Assembly: GCA_910583885.1 (NCBI GenBank)
Contig: CAJUAC010000055.1
Coordinates: 1-19,407 of the forward strand
Direction of reading: 5' to 3'
Length of the DNA stretch: 19,407 nt
DNA from: an uncultured Oscillospiraceae bacterium
Lineage (GTDB): Bacteria; Bacillota; Clostridia; Oscillospirales; Oscillospiraceae
The notes under the pieces were generated by a model. The model was not told the DNA's origin, made no database searches, and was given only the letters and a program-made list of their open reading frames with translations. The translations under genes and the position numbers were made by a program. Shown here in pieces: positions 15,622-19,407 of the stretch (position 1 is the first letter of the stretch; every line of letters starts with the position of its first letter).

Positions 15622-15652
15622 TGCTATCAATATAGCACAGGTAAAAGTCCAA
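15622..15652 (-). promoter_or_regulatory. Candidate late promoter with overlapping palindrome
   Basis: TGCTAT and ATAGCA form a perfect inverted repeat around CAAT (15622-15637). On the minus strand the same bases give TGC-TATATT, an extended -10 box at 15637-15629. A TTGGAC-like -35 (15652-15647) is only 12 nt away, too close for a standard promoter, so activator dependence is possible. It follows immediately after the sigma-region-4-like gene. Confidence 0.45.
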
Positions 15653-15667
15653 CGGCGTCCACACTTT

Positions 15668-16180
15668 TCAGCGCGGCCTATTTTCTGGTCCTCTGTTCCT
15701 GGGCTTAAAATCCCCCATCAGTTTCCCGCTTTGCTCATTCCTGGCCAGCATATCCAGCGCGGCATTGTAATAATTAAAAACCGCTGACCGGCTCATATAG
15801 ACCGCCCTGGCAATCTGTTCCCATGGCTTGCAGTCTATGTGCCGCATTTCCACCACGGTGCGCTCGGTAGACCCCACGGGCAGCAGGTCGATCAGGTCCA
15901 TAACATTCTGGACGGCCTGGGCCATTTCCGCCTGCTGGGCCTCGATCCGTTCCTCCACCTCTGCGATCTGAAAAACAACGGCACCCGCCCCGTCCGGGTG
16001 GACCGGCCTGGAGGATGGCGTGGCCCTATATGCCGGCGTGGACGGTCCCCGCAGGTCTGCGGACAGGGTGCGGCGGCGCTCCTCCAAAATCCGCTTTTTC
16101 TGTTTGGCCGCGTGATACTGTTGCAGGTAGCGTTTCACCGCCTCCCGCTCGGTCCTGGTTCCCGTTGTTTTTCTGCCCAT
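15668..16180 (-). CDS. Sigma-70 region 4-like late transcription regulator
   Basis: A 170-aa protein. A basic N-terminus (RYLQQYHAAKQKKRILEERR) is followed by a linker, a helical segment near residues 71-100, and at 101-146 a helix-turn-helix resembling sigma factor region 4: LPVGSTERTVVEMRHIDCKP then WEQIARAVYMSRSAVFNYYN. This arrangement occurs in RinA/ArpU/DUF1492-type regulators that Gram-positive phages use to switch on late genes. The ATG is preceded by GAGGTG 6 nt upstream, within the end of the DUF1064 gene. It sits at the border of the late operon, next to the gene-free region with a palindromic promoter-like site, so it may act there; that target is inferred. Confidence 0.8.
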   Translation of the reverse strand: MGRKTTGTRTEREAVKRYLQQYHAAKQKKRILEERRRTLSADLRGPSTPAYRATPSSRPVHPDGAGAVVFQIAEVEERIEAQQAEMAQAVQNVMDLIDLLPVGSTERTVVEMRHIDCKPWEQIARAVYMSRSAVFNYYNAALDMLARNEQSGKLMGDFKPRNRGPENRPR

Positions 16181-16183
16181 GGT

Positions 16184-16672
16184 TTACACCTCGGTTATGT
16201 CAATTCCCAGTTTGTCCTTTAGCATTTTCCGCTTTATCAAATAGTCCTTGGTCCTGGTGGCCCGGCTTTTCACGTCCTCCACCACATAGCGGTCCCGGCT
16301 GTCTGTCAGGTCGTCATATCGCCAGTATGTAAAATCCGCCCTGTACCGGATGGCCCGCACCCTGCGGCCCTCGGTGTCCGTGTATGCTTCTTGCAAGGTA
16401 AAATCAACCTGCAGGCGCACGTCTCGAATTTGCCCCGCCCGTTCCAGCGCGGCCAGATGATCATAGCGGCGGGCCTCCTTTTGGCTGTCGAAGTGGAGGA
16501 CGGCCCCGGACGGTGTGACCCGCTCGGTGGGTCTGTTGTGGTATTTGCCGGCCTTTTGTGGCCCATCAGTGGCAGGGGAGGAGGGAGGCCCCCGCCGCGC
16601 CTGCTGGGCCATGTATTTCTGGAGCGCCTGGGCCTGGTATTTTGGCGGCAGGTCTTTCACGTCGATGGCCAC
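16184..16672 (-). CDS. DUF1064 family nuclease-like protein
   Basis: A 162-aa protein. After a Gln/Pro-rich start, KYHNRPTE opens the family core, with FDSQKEARRYDHLAALERAG near residues 61-80, a hallmark of DUF1064. RYRADFTYW and YVVEDVKSRATRTKDYLIKR (110-148) supply a D...(E/D)xK arrangement (Asp113, Asp133, Lys135) like PD-(D/E)XK nucleases. Members occur widely in Firmicutes phages and are proposed to cut or process DNA during recombination or packaging; activity is not established here. The GTG start has GGAGG 8 nt upstream, inside the end of the ASCH gene. Confidence 0.85.
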   Translation of the reverse strand: MAIDVKDLPPKYQAQALQKYMAQQARRGPPSSPATDGPQKAGKYHNRPTERVTPSGAVLHFDSQKEARRYDHLAALERAGQIRDVRLQVDFTLQEAYTDTEGRRVRAIRYRADFTYWRYDDLTDSRDRYVVEDVKSRATRTKDYLIKRKMLKDKLGIDITEV

Positions 16673-16675
16673 CGC

Positions 16676-17077
16676 CTACACCTCCGCCGCCGCGTCCGGG
16701 ATCTCCACATACCGCCACGACATTGGCGGGGCAGTCAGGCCAAACTCTGCCAGCGGGCTGGGCGTGTCGTATTTCTGCGGATTTTCCACCAGCCACCCGT
16801 AAAGGCTCCCGCCCTTGGCATAGGTCCGCAGGTCCTCCAGCTTGACCCCGGACCGCTCCACCAGCATTTCCAGCAGGTTGGTTTTGATCCACCCCGGACA
16901 GGTAAATTGACCTTGCACCGCTCCGGTCCCGCTGACATACACCAGCACGGTCAGCGGCCAGCGGAACGCCCGCCCGTCTTTGCTCTGCGGGGCGGACTTG
17001 CGGATCTCCAGCCCCTTTTCCCCGGACAGGATTTTCTCCCACCATTCCGGTTTCACGCTTGCAAGTACGACTTTCAC
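16676..17077 (-). CDS. ASCH (PUA-like) domain protein
   Basis: A 133-aa protein starting MKVVLASVKPEWWEKILSGE. The G-x-K-x2-E-x-R motif (GEKGLEIRKS, residues 19-28) is characteristic of ASCH domains, which share the PUA/YTH-like fold and bind RNA or modified nucleotides. GSLYGWLVENPQKYDTPSPL later in the chain is common in phage ASCH proteins. The GTG at 17077 overlaps the previous TGA (GTGA) and has AGGAGG 7 nt upstream; the much longer frame from 17302 is rejected because it would cover the 65-aa gene. The function in the phage is unknown. Confidence 0.82.
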   Translation of the reverse strand: MKVVLASVKPEWWEKILSGEKGLEIRKSAPQSKDGRAFRWPLTVLVYVSGTGAVQGQFTCPGWIKTNLLEMLVERSGVKLEDLRTYAKGGSLYGWLVENPQKYDTPSPLAEFGLTAPPMSWRYVEIPDAAAEV

Positions 17078-17271
17078 TCCTGGCCCTCCTCTCCATCCGG
17101 CTTTTTCTTGTTCTGGTTGAACAAGACGGCGCCAATGTATGCCTGGATCAGTTTCATGGCCTCCTCCGGCGTGGCCCCGGCTCCCAGGGCCGCCCGGTAG
17201 AAGATCAGCGCCATTTCCGCAGTCATGCCCAGGCCGCTCCGTAGCTGCTCCAGTTTCTTTTCCTTGTCCAT
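17074..17271 (-). CDS. Small helical protein of unknown function (65 aa)
   Basis: Begins MDKEKKLEQLRSGLGMTAEM and continues FYRAALGAGATPEEAMKLIQ. It looks all-helical, with a charged N-terminus and a Lys/Glu-rich C-terminus. The ATG follows AAAGGAG at 7 nt, and its stop overlaps the ASCH start, so the two are probably co-translated. Short proteins of this type are frequent in Firmicutes phages between the replication and packaging genes. It is the first gene after an intrinsic terminator, so it may begin a new transcript. Confidence 0.8.
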   Translation of the reverse strand: MDKEKKLEQLRSGLGMTAEMALIFYRAALGAGATPEEAMKLIQAYIGAVLFNQNKKKPDGEEGQE

Positions 17272-17286
17272 GGTTTACTCCTTTCC

Positions 17287-17301
17287 TGGGGTTCGTCCCC
17301 A
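17287..17301 (-). repeat. Small hairpin before the 65-aa gene
   Basis: TGGGG pairs with CCCCA around a 5-nt loop, directly upstream of the AAAGGAG ribosome site of the 65-aa gene. It could tune translation or be part of an operator or nick site. The function is unknown. Confidence 0.45.
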
Positions 17302-17325
17302 AACTTTACACATTTACAAGGCCAT

Positions 17326-17348
17326 AAAAAGCTGAACTCACATTCAGC
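17326..17348 (-). terminator. Intrinsic terminator after the replication-initiator-like gene
   Basis: On the minus strand GCTGAA pairs with TTCAGC around the 6-nt loop TGTGAG and is followed by TTTTT. The stem includes the stop codon of the upstream gene. The stem is only 6 bp with 3 GC pairs, so termination may be partial. Confidence 0.7.
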
Positions 17349-18099
17349 CCGATCCCGCCTTTTTCTGCCGGGTCCTCTTTACGGGTTCCGGCTGCCGCAC
17401 ATACTTATAATATAGGTATCCGTATTTGGTGGCCTTGCTCTCCACGAATATGTAACCCTTTGGCGGGCGCGGCGGCTTTTTCTCTGTATAGTTCCTTTTC
17501 ACCAGTGTGGAGGGTTCCCGCTCCGGCTTGTCCAGCTTTCCGGCCTTTTTCCAGCGGTGCCCGCCCTGTTCCGGTGTCCAGTGGTCAAAAAGATAATTCG
17601 CCAGGCCGGTGTAGTCCTGGCCATGGTCCACACCATTATAATAATTGTGGGCTTTCAGGTTCTCGATCCGCACGATCTCACCCATGCCCCACAGCTTGGT
17701 GATCATGTCCTCCGGTATACCCTCGGAAACCATATGGAAGTGGATCCGGCGGGTGCCCTTGCCGCGTCCCATGTAAATCAGGATCTTGGCATTGGGGAAA
17801 TGGTACATCAGGCGGCGGGTGTAGTTGTCCCGCAGGCGGCGGGCCTCCTGGAACGTGTGGACCTCGTATTCATTATTTAATGTAAGGGTGCTGTATTTGG
17901 AGGTGGGGCCAAAATTAGCGTTGAACAGGCGGGCGTGTTTCCGTTTGGAAATTCCGATCCGGTGCTGCTCCCGCTCCTCCTCGGTCTTAAACCTTGGCTT
18001 TGGCTCCGCCTTTTTAATATCCCTCACACGGTCCGGGACGTTAAAAACGATTTGCTCACAGACGGCCCCCGAAAAAAGCCGCGTTTTCACTCTTTGCAT
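17344..18099 (-). CDS. Rolling-circle replication initiator-like HUH protein
   Basis: A 251-aa protein. Three ordered motifs fit HUH replication initiators: KYSTLTLNN (residues 68-76) as motif I, RRIHFHMV with His120-Phe-His122 as the metal-binding HUH motif, and DYTGLANYLFDHW with Tyr163 or Tyr169 as candidate nucleophile. Such proteins nick one strand and join it covalently to start rolling-circle replication; relatives occur in small phages, plasmids and some Firmicutes prophages. The C-terminus is basic (KRNYTEKKPPRPPKG). The ATG has only a loose G-rich site upstream. A strong GC hairpin lies 34 nt before the start and a terminator overlaps the stop. Activity is inferred from motifs. Confidence 0.78.
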   Translation of the reverse strand: MQRVKTRLFSGAVCEQIVFNVPDRVRDIKKAEPKPRFKTEEEREQHRIGISKRKHARLFNANFGPTSKYSTLTLNNEYEVHTFQEARRLRDNYTRRLMYHFPNAKILIYMGRGKGTRRIHFHMVSEGIPEDMITKLWGMGEIVRIENLKAHNYYNGVDHGQDYTGLANYLFDHWTPEQGGHRWKKAGKLDKPEREPSTLVKRNYTEKKPPRPPKGYIFVESKATKYGYLYYKYVRQPEPVKRTRQKKAGSG

Positions 18100-18133
18100 A
18101 TCCGCCCCGCCTTTTCCGTCGTGGTAGGCTCTG

Positions 18134-18160
18134 CCCCGGCGGCGCTATTCGCCGCCGGGG
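18134..18160 (-). repeat. Perfect 11-bp GC hairpin at the end of the four-cysteine protein gene
   Basis: CCCCGGCGGCG and CGCCGCCGGGG are perfectly complementary around the 5-nt loop CTATT, which holds the stop codon of the gene (TAG on the minus strand). All 11 pairs are G-C. There is no T-run, so it is not a standard intrinsic terminator. It lies in the leader of the HUH gene. Confidence 0.85.
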
Positions 18161-18525
18161 TCCTCTTTCCATTCTTTTACAATGCAATCCGGGCACCTAA
18201 ATGGATCCGGGCAATACTCGCAAATGTCCATCCCATCCATGGCCGCCCGCCGGATCATGGCCTCCAGGTCTGGCACGTTGATCTGGCGGTTTGGGCGGAT
18301 CAGTTCCACCACCCTGGTCAGATAGCTAGACGCCTGCCAGTCCCCGTAAATCTCCGCCGCGCCGTCCGGTTCCATAGTGTCCGGGTTCAGCGGCACAATG
18401 GCCACGCTGCCGCCCGCCGGGTCAACCTCCCATTGGGCTGGTGTTTCACTGACCACGTTGCCGTCCCGGTCCACCTGCCGGCGGCCCAGGGTACAGGTGC
18501 CCACGCCTATGCTGATTATTCCCAC
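18145..18525 (-). CDS. Unknown small protein with a C-terminal four-cysteine zinc motif
   Basis: A 126-aa protein not recognised as a named family. The N-terminal half appears beta-rich and starts MGIISIGVGTCTLGRRQVD. The C-terminus holds C-x2-C-x5-C-x2-C (CEYCPDPFRCPDC, residues 102-114), a compact zinc-binding cluster, followed by an acidic tail. The GTG start has AGGAGG 8 nt upstream. It sits 15 nt after the radical SAM gene and is likely co-transcribed with it, so a link in function is possible but unproven. The stop codon is in the loop of a strong hairpin. Confidence 0.75.
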   Translation of the reverse strand: MGIISIGVGTCTLGRRQVDRDGNVVSETPAQWEVDPAGGSVAIVPLNPDTMEPDGAAEIYGDWQASSYLTRVVELIRPNRQINVPDLEAMIRRAAMDGMDICEYCPDPFRCPDCIVKEWKEDPGGE

Positions 18526-18540
18526 GGGTTTGACCTCCTT

Positions 18541-19407
18541 TTATCCACGTTTTGGATCGTACTTGCTAAAATCCGGCTGCGCTTTGAAGATCAGCCGATT
18601 GTTGCACCACCTCTGCAGGTGGCGGACTTCCTGGGGTGCCTGCTCCTTGTTGTAGATCATTACATAAGGCGCATATCCCAGGTCACGCAGGGCATAGACG
18701 CGGGCCAGGTCCTCCTCTGGTGTGCTGTTGAAATTGGTTAGAACATACACGCCCTTTTTGCTGGGGTCCTTGCGCCTGTACCAGTCGGAAAACCTTTTGA
18801 AGTATGGCCGCAGGTCCTCCGCCGGGTTGTCCCAGGCAAAATGTAACCGCCCGATCCGCATTTTCCCCAGCAGGTCCGCCACGTCCCGGTCTATTAGGCG
18901 AATGTCCAGCCCTTGGTTGAAGTCTACATAGGCCCTGGAGGCCACCAGCTGCTCCAACAGGTCCCACCGCTCCGGGCAAGCCAGAATATTGGGATCCATG
19001 ATCACCACGTTTTTCTGTCCTCCCCAGAACTCCGAAAGATCAGCCACTTTTCTGGAGGCGCGGCCCTCTTTTCCGCCTACATGGCAAAACTCGCACCCAC
19101 GGGGACAGCCCCGTGTTAAAAAACCGTAGGCCGTCCCCTCCGTCAGTTCCGGGCAAAGGGAATAGTCCGGGTATATATGCTCTATCTCCGGCGGCAGGGG
19201 CTTGTCCCGTTCCAGGTGGTAGACCTCCCGGCCACCCTCCAGGGTGATGGCGTACCCCGTCCCGCCTTTGATCACCTGGTCAGCGTTCAGCGGCTCCGGG
19301 TGGTCCGGTGTGTATGTATCGCTGAAAACCTTTGACATATAAACCACGTCATAGTGGAATAAATCGGACCACCACCATTCCACCGTGTCGCCTCTGGCCT
19401 TATGCCA
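18541..19407 (-). CDS. Radical SAM protein (5' end beyond window)
   Basis: About 288 visible codons. TRGCPRGCEFCHVGG contains the C-x3-C-x2-C motif that binds the 4Fe-4S cluster for splitting S-adenosylmethionine. NVVIMDPNILACPERWDLLE, AYVDFNQGLDIRLIDRD and LHFAWDN are features of a phage-associated radical SAM group related to the B12-binding/COG1032 type. A GTG at 19383 could be read as the start, but the frame is open to the edge, has no convincing ribosome site there, and the visible WHKARGDTVEWW resembles the middle of the usual N-terminus (a helix ending in W/YHK-x2-GD-x-VEW). I therefore treat the gene as cut at its 5' end. The substrate is unknown. Confidence 0.85.
   Translation of the reverse strand, partial: WHKARGDTVEWWWSDLFHYDVVYMSKVFSDTYTPDHPEPLNADQVIKGGTGYAITLEGGREVYHLERDKPLPPEIEHIYPDYSLCPELTEGTAYGFLTRGCPRGCEFCHVGGKEGRASRKVADLSEFWGGQKNVVIMDPNILACPERWDLLEQLVASRAYVDFNQGLDIRLIDRDVADLLGKMRIGRLHFAWDNPAEDLRPYFKRFSDWYRRKDPSKKGVYVLTNFNSTPEEDLARVYALRDLGYAPYVMIYNKEQAPQEVRHLQRWCNNRLIFKAQPDFSKYDPKRG

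Larger units (their letters stand above)
15197..15667 (-). other. Gene-free control region upstream of the terminase genes
   Basis: This 471-nt stretch has no convincing gene on either strand. Open frames cross it but their composition is Pro/Arg/Gly shadow sequence. It holds, from the transcriptional upstream side, a palindrome overlapping an extended -10 box (15622-15637), an 8-bp inverted repeat around a 15-nt loop (15569-15599), a TTATCCCC/GGGGATAA/TTATCCCC set (15297-15425) and a tandem GTAAC repeat (15346-15355). The position before the small terminase gene suits a late promoter with leader, a packaging recognition site, or both. Confidence 0.6.

Noticed and set aside
15197..15664. N-terminal extension of the small terminase subunit to 359 aa
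   Set aside because: The added 156 codons are Pro/Arg/Gly-rich, contain the inverted repeats and resemble no protein; the GTG at 15196 directly precedes a typical Lys-rich start.
17078..17302. Long N-terminal extension of the ASCH protein
   Set aside because: It would lie over the 65-aa gene in another frame and the sequence is Gly/Arg/His-rich shadow; GTG 17077 has a good ribosome site.
17935..18741. A 268-codon plus-strand open frame
   Set aside because: Crosses three minus-strand genes and the 18134 hairpin; no ribosome binding site or recognisable domain was seen.
1..19407. tRNA genes, CRISPR arrays, insertion sequences, integrase or att sites
   Set aside because: I looked for cloverleaf-like blocks, regularly spaced repeats, transposase or recombinase motifs and found none that could be supported.

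Overview
The window is the late (packaging, head and contractile-tail) half of a tailed bacteriophage or prophage. Almost everything is coded on the minus strand, so transcription runs from high to low coordinates. The DNA is GC-rich. Nearly every gene has a strong AGGAGG-type ribosome binding site 5-9 nt before the start, GTG and TTG starts are common, and neighbouring genes overlap by ATGA, GTGA or TAATG. With the protein types, this suggests a phage of a high-GC gut-type Clostridia host (an Oscillospiraceae-like lineage). The host is inferred; no host gene, integrase, tRNA or att site is visible.

Layout in transcription order, right to left. (1) Early/accessory block, 19407-15668: a radical SAM enzyme cut by the window edge, a small four-cysteine protein, a HUH replication-initiator-like protein followed by a terminator, a 65-aa protein, an ASCH-domain protein, a DUF1064 nuclease-like protein and a sigma-region-4-like regulator. 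(2) A 471-nt gene-free control region, 15667-15197, rich in inverted repeats. (3) Packaging and head, 15196-7558: small and large terminase, gpW-like connector, lambda-type portal, S78 prohead protease, Mu gpT-like major capsid protein, DUF2190 decoration protein, an unknown structural protein and a head-tail joining protein. (4) Contractile tail, 7561-1: gpZ-like tail protein, tail terminator, a small unknown protein, tail sheath, tail tube, tail assembly chaperone with a programmed -1 frameshift, and a tape measure protein that runs off the left edge.

The one gene on the plus strand (6281-6928) sits between two tail genes. It has its own near-consensus sigma-70-type promoter and its own intrinsic terminator. 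It encodes a membrane-anchored protein with a SWIM zinc finger and a second cysteine/histidine cluster. This is a textbook 'moron' cassette and the best candidate here for an undescribed phage function.

The head module (GpA terminase, lambda portal, gpT capsid) combined with a P2-type sheath and tube shows mosaic ancestry of a myovirus. The most notable points are the moron and its protein, the AAATTTT frameshift site, the split protease/capsid pair with a TTG start inside the portal gene, the HUH protein with hairpins on both sides, and the structured leader before the terminase.
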